Assembly (NCBI GenBank): GCA_037975125.1
Contig: CM075862.1
Span: forward strand, 16,569,125-16,633,124
Reading direction: 5' to 3'
Length of the DNA stretch: 64,000 nt
DNA from: Latrodectus hesperus
Taxonomy: Eukaryota; Arthropoda; Arachnida; Araneae; Theridiidae
A program made the position numbers and the translations under genes. The notes under the pieces are model-generated. The model did not search any database. It saw only the letters and a program-made list of their open reading frames with translations, and was not told the origin of the DNA. Numbering within the stretch: the stretch's first letter is position 1; each line of letters starts with the position of its first letter. This document shows, in pieces, positions 1-12,000 of this stretch.

Positions 1-65
1 GTGATACATGTTTCTTATATGTTGGTGGAGTTATGACTTTTGCAGAAGCTAAACAATTTTGTGAG
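1..65 (+). CDS. C-type lectin gene, partial exon
   Basis: The exon is cut by the window start. It ends TTT TGT GAG before a GTAATT donor at 66. It encodes DTCFLYVGG...AKQFCE, the first conserved cysteine and helix of a C-type lectin domain, in phase 0 at its 3' end. Confidence 0.75.
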
Positions 66-3000
66 GTAATTTTGTTTTGTAATATTTAGTCAAACATACA
101 TCTTATTGTTCATTGTAAATTGTTTCATTTTCTTTTTAAATTTAAAAAAAAAATTTAATGGTACTGATAAAAATACTGATCATGAAATTTATAATTGATT
201 TTTTACTACTTATTATGTAGCAAAATAAAATATTTTTTATACATATAATATAGTAAAGTAAGAAAATTATATAGTAAAGTAAAAATTCAAAGGGTGTATA
301 CTTGGGAGTCTATTTGCTTTGAACATTTCCTATACTGTGTCTTTTAAGACAAAAGTTTTTTTTTAACGTTTTGATTAACAAGTAATAGTTTGTTTATAAA
401 GTTTCTACGATATACAAGTTACAAAACTGATTATAGTTATATAAAACAGATAATAAATTAATGGATTATAACTTATTTGTTTTATATTTATTTGTATTTA
501 TTGGTTTTCTTCAATTTCTACATTTGAGGACGAATAGCATAATAAAATGAAGATATATGATCGATTATTTTTTTACGTAATCAAATTTGCTTAGTAAAAT
601 CCGATTTTTAACATAAAAAGTACTTTGTATATTTTTGTAATTTCAATGCACTTTTAATAAGAGGAACATATTTTTTAAATAAGTTTTCTCTCTGTGAGAC
701 ATTTGTAGAAAAAATATATAGATTTTTTATTAAATTGTATAATTATTTCTGCCAGTAAAAATATTTCTTGTAATTGAAGTAAAGCAAGAATTCTATTTCA
801 TTGCAAGAGCATTTTTAAGTATAATGCTCTTTATACCCCTGTTTTAATAATAATTTCACAGTGAATATTTTGTTTTGCCTATTGAATATATACTGAATAA
901 TAGATTTTGATTTAAATTAGTTATTAAAAGGTTATTTTTTGTATGTATTTTGTTTCTCATAGATGGATAATGCTTCTATGCCATATGTCAAAACCAAACA
1001 TGATGAGTTAATGGCCTTTGTAAGAGAACGACAATTTTATTATCAGCATTATTCTGACCGTTTTTGGATTCAATCTTTAGATATTTCTCCTCGAGATTGT
1101 GCAGTTTTAGTTAATCGAAGAGTTGTAAGACAACCCTGCAATGAATATTTTCCATTTTTATGTGAAAGAGGTAAAAAAAAATTTCTCAAATTTTTATTTA
1201 AAATAGCTATTTTTTAAGAATAAAAAATAGATATTTTTCTCTTTTATTAAAAGAGTGACATTATGCATTAATAATGATATTGATAGAAGCTTCTAATACC
1301 ACAATATTAACAAATATATTTTAGTTTTTATTTATGGTATTTTTAACAGCATTTTTAAATGATTTATTTTATATTACTTATCATTCATTAGTTTTATTTA
1401 TAAATATTAAAATAATGCTATAATTGAATAATAAATATTGAAATATATCAATATTGCTAGGTATACTATTCGATGGCAAGCAGGTAAATAACAACAGTAT
1501 TTCAAGTTTGATGTATTTGAATATAAATTGATTAAATATGCATGGAATTCATATCAATTATATTTTGCGTCAAGAATAAAATTTCATTTATATTTCCATG
1601 ACTTATTTGTATACAGTAATTAATGTAAAAAAATAATTGATATCAAACTAGTTTCTAAAAATAACTTAACACAGGAAAATTAATATAAAGCTTCTTAAAA
1701 TAAATATGAAGATTTTTAAAATATTAATTGTAATATTAAAATTGAAATAAATATAAAAATTATTATTTTTACCGTATGAAAGAACTTTATTGTTAATTTA
1801 AGAAATTTTTCAGTTTTTTAAAATTGTTTATATTTTTTTATAATTTTTATGATAAAGAAAATTCATAAAAATTTTTCAAAAGAAAGTATTAAGTAAATAG
1901 AAACACCTTAGATTTATAAAGAATCTTTTATTAGTATATAGTAGAATTGTCTTTGGCATGTAATGCAGCTTGGAAATTCACCAAGGAATCGCTTCATACA
2001 AGTATTTTATAGTTTAGAGGAATCTTGTACTATTATTCATATGCATGTGGAAATCTTGGTAGAGATACGGATGGAAAATATTGATTCCGTATTGAACGCT
2101 ATAAAATAGACCATAAAGGTTCAATTATATGTAGGTCATGTGACTGTATGAGGTTTAACTTCATCCTTGTTTACATCAAACCACGATTGAACAAGTCCTG
2201 CTGCATGGTTAAGTAATTTCTGGAAAATTCCATCTTGTGATGGAAACAACATTTGCATTTTTGGATGGGCCTGGTTCGATAAACAGTTTCTATATTTTTT
2301 CCCAGTGATCCTTGTATGTTTACGATTGGTCTAACCCAAAAACATGATATGGCTGCCCATATTAAGACAGATCTATATTTAACAGTTTGAAAGAGACAAT
2401 CATGATCATATGCTTATGCAGGTGTCCTGTTAACATGCACCTGACCTGTTGTGAGGAAAAGTGTAATACACAATATGTCAGATCATATTTCTTTTCTCCA
2501 TTTATCAATTGACCAGATTTTGTGAGTCTGAGAACACTGTGGATGACGTTTGGCATTAACATTTGGGATAAGCAGCTTGGGAATTGTTGTTTCGCTAGAA
2601 ATGTTCTACTTTTTGAACGTGCTGTCTAACTGTCCTCATTGAACACTGGAAAATCCAAATGCTGATTCAGCTCTGTCCCTTTCTCTGCAGTTCATTTTTC
2701 AGACATTGCAATCTGCTTCAATACCTGTTGGTCTATTTCAATAAGTGTCTGTTTCTGTAAGCTATTTTGCCTAGACACCATGTCTCTATAAACGCTTAAA
2801 AGTTGGGATGTTTCAATCGCTCTTGCTCGAGGTAAATCGGCTCCTACAATTTGGCTTATTTGAAAATCTTAGAGGTTTGCAATTTTGAAAAAAAAATTCA
2901 AGACCTACAAGAATTTGAATGTACTTCTATTTATGATAAAAAATTTTTTAGCTTAATCCTTATGAAGTGCATTTAAATCTCGCTTTTATTCACAAGTGTC

Positions 3001-5301
3001 CCCATTATTTTGATAACCACCTGTATGTATCTTCACAATCGCGATTATAATTCAAACCATTCAGTCCATTGTTAAGTTTAGTAACCTCGGACTGAGTTTA
3101 AAGTTATAACTAATGTGTTATAAATAGTGTCTGTAATGCCAATACACTTTTTATTTAATCTATGTTTGTATTACTTAAAGACAAAGTTCTTAGTTTAAAA
3201 GAACCATCAAACAACAATGTTAAAAATACGTTATAGTTATGTATAAATTATTGAGACGTAATATAATTGATATTTCATTACTAAAATTAGATTGTTTATT
3301 TGTTATAAAAGTAAAGTTTTAGTGAAATTGAAATATAAATATATATTAATATCCTTTTAATATTTCATCTTCAGATCCTGAAATAACTGTTTCTGCCGGT
3401 CTATGGTTTATGGAACCACTTACAATAGCTTTTCTATCTGTGAGTGCTTTTGCTTTCCTTTTCGTAGTATTATGTGTTGGATTTTGGTTGTGTAAATCTC
3501 GACAACGATATCGCGAAAAACTGGAAAGGAGGAATTCCATTAGAGCATCTATTCGTTCTAATCGTTCACTTACTGGATTTTCGGAGTTGGGTTACAAAAG
3601 AAGGATAGAGAAAGCTTTTGACACAGAATCGATACCAAAACCACCACAGTTAAAGATGAATGGAAGTCTTGATTCTGTTGAAAAGTCAGCATCTAGATTC
3701 AGCTGCTCCATGGATGATAGCTATGAAAATACACTTGGTGATACAAGTTCCAGTCGAGTGCCAAATGGAGACTTTTCAGGTTTTGGAGCGTAAGTATAAT
3801 TTGCTGATGTTTTCATAAATACGAACAAAATTCAACTTATTTATTTACTAATTTTAATTTTTGTTTTCATGAATTAATAAGAAATATTTATTTTAAATAT
3901 TATTTAAGATATAAATTTATTACACAATCAATTGTAAAGAGTTTGTATTAAAATACAATCAATTTTGAATAATTGATTATTGAATTTATAAAGTTTCTTT
4001 ATACAAAAGGCAAAACTGAATTTAGACAAGAATGGATTAATCTTATTTATTTTTCAGTAGAAATAATATGAATATTAAACTATACTGTAAATTATGTAGT
4101 TAATCTTGGTTTACTAGAAGTTTTTTTTGTTTATAATGAAATTAATCATATTTATGTATTAAAATGAAAAAATTATGCATTTTACTTCTGCTTTTTTCAA
4201 ATATAAACCAATGTTTTTCAATTTATACGGCATTTTTTAAATTATTTTATATAAATTGACTGAAATAATTTAAAATAGTTATTGCACCAATATACTTCCC
4301 TGTTCCTAACCCAGAGTTGGGCTCTACCAATGAGGTGGAAGCAGTCGGGTGGGAGTCTTTGTAATATAGAAGCAGGGATCAAACAGAAGACTCTCGGTAC
4401 CTGACCTGGCATCCCTAGAGGTATCATTTCACTTGGAGGACATTGCAACTATTACAGGTTTAAAATTATTCCAAACTGACTACCTTCTGATAACAAGGAT
4501 GACATGCTAATTAACCAGGCCTCCACGGCTTTTAAGTATAAGCTTCTGACTTGACCTAATGCCAAGTAGTATTCAATTTCAGTATTAGTAAGTGTGTTTG
4601 TTCTTATGGGAATTTTCTTTCTTTGCAAAAATTTTAAATATAATTCCTTAAAAAATGCGATATTGACATGTTTTATAGTAGTTTAGTTTCATTAGAAGAT
4701 TTGTTAATATAGTAAGTTTTCATGATTTTATCATTTAGTAATTGAATACTACATGAACAAAAATGAAAGAAAACATAATAAAGCATTTAATTTCAGGATC
4801 TGCTTGAAATCAGTTAATTTTTCTTTCACTAACTAGACAGATTTTTTAAAGTATACCTTATACACGTATTCGCATTAGTTCATATTTATGCCAGATCTAT
4901 GCATTGGTTTTATTTAGTCATATCAATCAATGCAAAGTTAATCTGCATAAATATGCTTCAATTATTTAATTCATCTTTATTTTTTCAGGTTTCGTTCAGA
5001 TGCTGAACATGAAAACAGAACAGCTACTTTAATGGCACATCCAACATTTGACTTAACATATGAAAACCAATGTTTTGTGGATAGATCAATTTCGCGCAAT
5101 TCGCATGAAATATCCAGAGACTGGAGTTCCTCTACAGGTTCAACTCTAGATATGAAACGTGCCTTGGAGCGAGAAACTAAAGAACAGCCCTACCATGTGG
5201 GACCTTTTCGACAAACTCCTTCTCCTGCCTTAACTTTAGAATCCAATGGTGGTAGCAGTAGAAGCAGTAACAGGCAACCACCTTTAGAAACAGCCATGTA
5301 A
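1..5301 (+). CDS. C-type lectin-domain transmembrane protein, 3' part (4 exons)
   Basis: This is the 3' end of a membrane protein gene whose start lies left of the window. Joined exons 1-65, 963-1170, 3375-3789 and 4989-5301 keep a continuous frame across three GT-AG introns. The first two exons give a C-type lectin fold: DTCFLYVGG and TFAEAKQFCE at the start, then FWIQ, the conserved cysteine region DCAVLVNRR and the closing FPFLCER. The third exon has a hydrophobic segment of about 25 residues (PLTIAFLSVSAFAFLFVVL onward) followed by basic residues (KSRQRYREKLERR), so the lectin domain is outside and a serine-rich tail of about 210 residues is cytoplasmic. The calcium-binding motifs typical of sugar-binding lectins (EPN/QPD, WND) are not evident in the visible part, so sugar binding is uncertain. 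I do not recognise the specific family member. The tail is probably a signalling or scaffold region, which is inference. Confidence 0.8.
963..1170 (+). CDS. C-type lectin gene, exon with C-terminal half of the lectin domain
   Basis: The acceptor is TTTCTCATAG at 962 and the donor GTAAAA at 1171. The 69 codons begin MDNASMPYVK; the ATG is internal to the gene, not a start. FWIQSLDISPRDCAVLVNRR and the final FPFLCER are the second half of the lectin fold with its conserved cysteines. The exon ends in phase 1. Confidence 0.8.
1171..3374 (+). other. Intron holding a dead Tc1-like transposon
   Basis: This 2.2-kb intron has GT-AG ends. Its right half (about 1870-3023) is an old Tc1-like element on the opposite strand, annotated separately. 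The left part is AT-rich with no recognisable content. Confidence 0.7.
1870..3023 (-). mobile_element. Decayed Tc1-like DNA transposon
   Basis: Read on the - strand, the interval gives broken Tc1 transposase pieces. An isoleucine/alanine-rich stretch WAAISCFW lies before VRPIVNIQG. Then come AAGLVQSWFD followed by NKDEVKP, LHIIEPLWSI, and a last helix resembling the usual IPRRLQAVLxAKGG end, spread over several frames with stops. The 5' terminus is visible as CAGGTGGTTATCAAAATAAT followed by GGGGAC, next to a TA at 3024-3025. The left end near 1870-1910 is too worn to fix. No frame is intact, so this is a fossil copy. Confidence 0.75.
3375..3789 (+). CDS. C-type lectin gene, transmembrane and proximal cytoplasmic exon
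   Basis: The acceptor is TCATCTTCAG at 3374 and the donor GTAAGT at 3790. The exon continues the frame with DPEITVSAGLWF, then the hydrophobic span EPLTIAFLSVSAFAFLFVVL, then the stop-transfer KSRQRYREKLERR. The rest is polar and rich in serine, and ends in phase 2. Confidence 0.85.
3790..4988 (+). other. Intron with a worn SINE-like insert
   Basis: This 1.2-kb intron has GTAAGT and TTTTTCAG ends. It contains the GC-richer SINE-like segment at about 4260-4560. The remainder is AT-rich with nothing recognisable. Confidence 0.6.
4260..4560 (-). repeat. Degenerate tRNA-derived SINE candidate
   Basis: On the - strand a tRNA-like head (GCCGTGGAGGCCTGGTTAAT, then a B-box-like segment near 4464-4480) is followed by a GC-richer body with no coding capacity. 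It stands out against the AT-rich intron. No target-site duplication could be fixed, so this is a tentative call. Confidence 0.4.
4989..5301 (+). CDS. C-type lectin gene, last coding exon
   Basis: After the TTTTTTCAG acceptor the frame runs FRSDAEHENR, then HPTFDLTYENQCF, and ends SNRQPPLETAM with TAA at 5299-5301. The tail is rich in serine, arginine and glutamate with no membrane segment. It completes the cytoplasmic region. Confidence 0.85.
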
Positions 5302-6060
5302 ATAAATCTGAATGTGAGTCACACAAAAATGTTCCTAAGACTATGATTTAAAGTGAGCTGTGCTCACATCCAAATCAACGTCTTTCAAGAAGACTGGTTT
5401 TCAGCACAGTCTGATATACCAAAGCTCAAAGTGCCTCTTGCAGCTGATACCTTAGGGGAAGCCAATGCGAGGAAGTTTTAATTTAAAGACTAAGGAAATT
5501 ATATGAATAAATTCATCTGGTGCCAAGAATAATTTGTTTCACTTTGAAAATAAGCAAAACATTCCATTTGCATTTTACTTTTGATTCATCGCATAATGAT
5601 TTATTTTGCATTTTTTAAGTGATCATTTAAATTATATTTCAATGTCAAGGCAATTCATTTCTAATAAAACATGCAATTTGCTTTGTTCAAAATTGTCAGC
5701 ATTTATATGCTGTGTGTTTATACAAATCAAACAATTTAATTTCTGTACATTCGAGACTTTTGTTTCTATTCATTACATTTTTTCAACTGTAGAGATATTA
5801 AAGTTCTACTACATTAATGAAATATTAACTGTAACTAGAAGCTTTTATTATGTATGGATTTTAGAAAATGTATTATAGTTATTTTCTAAATTGTTAGAAA
5901 ATGTGTTAAGACTTTTATTTATGTAAATTGTAATTGCTTGTAAGTAATATATTTAAATAGGAAATTTGTTAAAGGATTTTCCATGAGTCTTTCAATGAAT
6001 TTCTTTGAAATGAAAATGTCATGCTTGTGCTATAGTGATATAAAATTACAACAAATAAAT
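5302..6060 (+). other. Probable 3' UTR of the C-type lectin gene
   Basis: The sequence after the stop has no coding frame. Candidate poly(A) signals AATAAA occur at 5506-5511 and 6054-6059. In DNA this AT-rich such hexamers are common by chance, so the true cleavage site is unknown and the UTR may run further. Confidence 0.45.
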
Positions 6061-9000
6061 TAATTATATACAAAATGAAATATTTTATTATTGTATCAGA
6101 ATGCTTTTTTTACTGAATAATATTTTTTAATTTAATTAACATATAAAAGAAATTTCTATTCATGAATGTCGGCTTGTATTTTTTTTCCAAACCAAAACCC
6201 AGTGTTGTATTGATCAGAATCTCGTATAAAAAGTAGAAAAAGAATTACTAAACTATTAAAAAAATTTTGAAAAATGAGTAGCAAATTAACTCGGGTAACT
6301 TTAAAATTTAAGACACTTCAGACTATGTTCATTTAGAAGTCAATCTGATTCAAGCTGTAAAAAATCATATTTGTGAATATTAAGTCCATTGTTTATAAAG
6401 TATAAATAGTTAAAAAATTTGATAAAGTATAAAAAATTATTGCTGTAGATACTTTTAAATGAAATTGCTGGTAATCTGACATGATTAATTTAAAAACATT
6501 ATACAACAGTACTTACTGAAGCCTCATTAGATATTTTTATTGCCTGTGATTTCATGCTATATAATCACATCATTTAAATGATTAAAAAATATGTTACAAT
6601 TAAAAAAATGTTAATAGATTATAAAATCCAAAAATCCTTTATTAATTATACGAGTTTAAGCACAGTAATTTATAGATATGTCACTTTATTTGAATAGTTT
6701 TTATGCATACTTATAAGTAAGAATTCTTTATGAATTTCAATTAATTTGTTTGTTAAATACTTCTAAATGTAAACAATATAGAAAGTGACGATAATTTGTT
6801 TGAAAAAATTCTACAAAAGTTATGTAATTATGCTCATGTAAACAATATGTCTGTATAAAGAGCTTTTTCATGTGTTCAATTGTAATGAAACTGCATCTGT
6901 AAATTTGATTTTGTATGAAAATTTTATACCATTTTTGTCATTAAAATATTTTAGATTTTTTTAATATCATAAGAGTATTGTATGCAGATTTTTATGACAA
7001 AATTCTTTATATTGCAGTTAAAGCTGGATTAATCTTTACAAACTACATATTACTAACACAAATCAACTCATGAACTCTTCACATTTGAGCTTATAACTAA
7101 AAGAATTATTAAGAGTCAAGTATATATATACAAAACTTTTATTTAAAAAAAACCATGAACATTGTTAACATATACAGAAAAATTGGATAATATCCAGTTT
7201 TATAATCATGGCCATTGTTGCATAAGGTATTTGATACATTTTTTTTTCATCTATATTTTACCTTTGCATACAGGCCTTCGAAAAGTTAATTAGTACAGTC
7301 TTTTAAATCATTATATATTTCTTTTTAAAAATGTATGATACTGATTGTATGATTGGGTTTACACTTTATGCTTTTTAAAAATTACCTTTTATTTCTACCA
7401 ACTATTTAAAAAAAATCATTTTTTTTATGAAAACAATTTTTTAGTTGAATTCAGTTCAAAATTTAATGAATTCTAATTTTTACAAGGCAAATCATCTACA
7501 TTACACTCATGCTTAATATACTTTTGTTTATTTACATTTTACTTGTTGTAATTACAACTTTGATTGCTAACAACTATAAATAAGACAGCCCAAAATTTGA
7601 CTATTAAATTTAAGACAAATTATGAGCTATATTGCCAGAATCAATGAGAAAAATATTGACAGCTGTATTCATCAAACAAAATCTTTTGTTTAAATATGAA
7701 GCATTTGAATATACTGAATATTGAACAAAGATGCCAGGATTAAAGCTTCATTGTATTTCAGAAAAGACTTAAGGACACTTTAGGCTACATAGGCACAATT
7801 CAAAATTTCAAAATATTTTTATCTTTCACAATTTATTGCTCTACGTGTTCAATGATAAAAATAACAAATTAGAGAGCATTACTTTACATGAATTGAATAA
7901 ATGATATTTTAATTAAAAATTAAAACTAATATATTATTAATTTTAATTCTTTGATGAAATATTTGTTTTATTTCAAACATCTCAGCAGACAGATAAGAAA
8001 TTCAATTATGAAAATAATTCACAGGATGAACATTAACAATTAAAAATGAAAAACTTCATCCCCCCCCCAGAGTTTAAATCACTCATTTTCTGAAATTATA
8101 AGGAAACATTTTAAGCTACATAAACATTATAATTTAAATATTCAATCGAAAGTTGATTAAAATGAAGACAAATGTATTAGCACATCTATGTATTATGGAA
8201 TTAACCAGTTTGTAACATGACACTTTTTCTTTTAGAAGTAATATAAATTAAAAACAAGGTGCAGATTGAATCAAATAGCAAATTTGACCATAAAAATCAT
8301 GAAAATCTTGTTTAAATCAATTTGTTGTAAAATGTAACAGTTATTACCAAGAAAACAATTATCTCTTGCACACATGTTAGGAAACCTTTATAATTTAATT
8401 TTTAATTAAAAGAGTAAATGTTAACTATGTTTATTTAGAGAACTTGGCAAAGAAAAATAAAATAAATGCTTTCAATTATTTATCATAGCAATCACTAAAT
8501 CTGATTTTTTGCTTTGTTCCAAAAATAAATTGTTTAACATTACTTATGTTCTACACGAAAGAATGACATAGGACTAATGGGGGGGGGGACTGCCTTGCTT
8601 ACGGTTTCCCTCATTTTATAAGGGATCTAGGTACTGTGTAAAGTTAAAGGTAGATAAAATATAAAGGAAAATAATATTTTTGTTAAATAGAATCTTTTTT
8701 AAAAATAATATTTTTGTTAAATAGAATCTTTTTTAAAAATAAACAGTGCATATAAAAATATGGAACACATATTTCAGAATTATACAGATCTAGCATTTAA
8801 ACTTTGGTTGAAAAATATCTCACAAATACTACAGATGTATAAATAATATGGAACACCTTAAAGACATTGAATATATTTAATTCATTGAATACATTTAATT
8901 ATTAAAAGACATTGAATATATTTAATTCATATTACAAATCATGGTTATTAATTATTTTAGAGAAAATAATCGATCTTGAACTTTTTCTTTTAAAAAATAT

Positions 9001-12000
9001 TTTGTTTGATATATTTTAGGAATTTTTAAATAATGAAATGAAGTGAATGCGGTTATTTCAATTTTTTAAATCAGTCAAATAAATTTAATTTTTAAATACA
9101 CTTTAAGGTGTAAATTTGATTATTATTCTTCCTTACTAATCACTGTAATCATTAATTATTTATTGTATTTCTTAATAGGTATGTTGTCAGCAAAGTATAT
9201 TATTTAATTGGAAGCTACTACAGAAATATACAAATGTTAGAAGAGTTTTTATCATATCTACTTTTTAATAAATGACAGAAAACTGTGTGCATTACAAAAT
9301 TAATTTTTATACATCAGCTTTTCATTTAATAAAATACGAAGATTTTAAGAGAATGTGAAAAGGCAAATCTAAAATTTAAAAGTAATATAATTTTAAACAA
9401 GTATGTGATCGTGTATATATTTATACATAAAATACAGTTTTGCACAAACTATTTATTTTAAATGATTTTGTTTAAGTTTGTTTTTTACTATATAACATAA
9501 GTTAGCAGCTTAAAATATTTAATGTATTTTCTTACTTATACTATAAGACTTATGTAAGTCTTATTTATAGTCTGATTTTTTTAAAAAAATAATTAATAAA
9601 ATTAAATAAAGAAAACTAATGACCATATTTAGAATGAATATGTTAAACTGATAACAGGAAGTAGTTATTATAACTCAACTATCAACAAAAGCAACTTTTA
9701 ATGTTAGTAAAGTAATGGAATTTTTTTTAACTTTCAAACCACTAATTATTATGAATTCAGCAATACTAAAAACCAATACCTGTTTCTAATTTAGTAAAAA
9801 ATAACGATTTTAATTTTTATATAAATATGTATACATATAAATTTTATAGTAATTTTTTGCATTAAATAATTTTCAAATAAAATATTAACAAATGAAAAAT
9901 GGAAATCGAGACAATAAATTATATATAAACTTATTTTACATAGTTTTACCATTTCATACATTATTTTCAACAATAATTTCTACTAACTTGCTTTACTTTG
10001 ATTAACTTTAGTGATTAAAAGTAATAAAACAAAGTATATAACATTTCTGTCATGTTAAATTTTGAACTGAATAAAAAAATATTTGTTAGAATCAAAATTA
10101 TACTGTAAATACTTGCTAACTTGGAATACTAATAGCTGGTGGCTGAAACAAATTAATAACTTTCAAATTTAGACCAAAATAAAGCTGAAATTTTTTGATA
10201 ATAAATTTTATACTTTAGAAATGTTTATCTATAGTATTTTGATTGACATATGTAAAGAGAAAAGAAGAAATCTTACTTTTCCAAAAAAAAAAAAAAAAAT
10301 TAAAAACAATTTTACTAAAATTATTACAGAGAACAATTTGGAATATGTAACAAATTTACAAAATTGTAAGCAATGAAGTTACTACCTGATTGAAATATAA
10401 AACATTTAAATTCAAAGAAATTAACTTATATTTGAAATACAGTATCTGTATAAATTATAAGTATAAAACTGAACATTTAAAACTTTTATGTCAATTAAAA
10501 CATGAAATAATAACTCTACAAAATAAACTGCAAAGTTAATGCATCACACATTTTATTATGAGCAAGTATACTAGAATGGTATTAAAAAGGCCATTCATTC
10601 AATAATTGCATGGTGCTATTTCAAAATACCACCTACAGATTTATAAATATATAAATATGTATTAATTTGAAAATAGAATATTTCATTTCGAGATAAATGT
10701 AAAAAGATATCAAAATTTTCAATGCATATAAATCTTCTCTTGCACATTAGAGATAAGAAAATAAGAATATTAACCTGTATAAATATGTACCCACTTTTTT
10801 ACAGCAAATAAAATTAATCTTTACACAAATTTATTATCAAGAATTTTTTTTTTTTAACAAATGATACTAATGAGCTAAGAAGCTCAACAATTTAAAGTTT
10901 ATCACTTAAATTTAAATTTCTTGGATTAATTATGTATAATTTCATTACCTAAACTTCATCAGTGACCAATCAAAAACACAATCCAACTTCATTCTTTTTT
11001 TAATAAAAAAAAATCAATTCAGTACATAATTATCAGATGAAACATTCCTTGAAAGCATCTCTTACAATCTCAGAAGTTTATTCTACGCAGTTAGACTAGT
11101 TTAAGGAATATTTGTACTAAATAACACCTACCAGTATTTACCTACAACTTGTGCTTTTTCACTTTTATAACTGGCAATTATTTAGAATTAGCAGATTTCC
11201 AACAAACTGTCTTTATGCTACTATTCATATTAAATATAGTGAAACTTGTATTTTAATGGTGCATAATGATTATTTAGAATTATTACAATTCTTATGAGCA
11301 ATAATGGCACAAACTGAAAAATACACTTAAGAAATCAGGAAGTTTTGTTAAGATGATTTTTTTGATTTTTATTAAAACTCAGAAAAAAAAACAATCTTAA
11401 GAAAAATTCTAATTTCAAAAGATATTCAATGTTCTAATATGAATCACATTTGGAACAGAATGGTTACACTAAAAAATATGAATATTTTTCTCAACAATCA
11501 AATAATTTAATCATTTCAAGTCCTCCAAATTAAGAAACTAAAATACTTATTGTTATTTAATCAGTCATCAATGATGGATGAGAGAACTATTCCAAAGCTT
11601 TTTGTAAAAGAATAAATATAAATATGCAAAACCTGTTAAAAAGGATTGATTTTTTATTAAATAAATAATTCAATTTAAGTATTCTTTGAAATTTTTGGAG
11701 CTAAAAGGAACCTAATAATAGGCAACACATAAACCAATTTTCCTTAAATAAGTATTGAAAATAACAAATCACCCAATTTTTCTGACAAATTTCATCAAAA
11801 ATTTTCCTCAGAAATCTATACTAAAAACATGCTTTGTAAACAAGGTAAATTATTTTTTATACATAAAAATATTAAATAGATGTTAACTTGCAATCAATTT
11901 ATTAAAATATCAAGGAATTTTTTTCCATACAAGACAGATTGTACTAAGTATCAAATTATTGGAAGATACATTGGATGGAATTCAGAGTTATTTCTTTTAA

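Noticed and set aside
2362..2562. A 66-codon - strand frame as a host gene
   Set aside because: It is part of the decayed Tc1-like transposon in the lectin gene intron.
4242..4448. A 68-codon - strand frame in the lectin gene intron
   Set aside because: It lies inside the SINE-like repeat and has no family signal.
8579..8589. G-run that could form a quadruplex (also C-run near 8062 and G-run near 29321)
   Set aside because: Each is a single homopolymer, which lacks the four spaced tracts of a typical quadruplex and is prone to assembly error.
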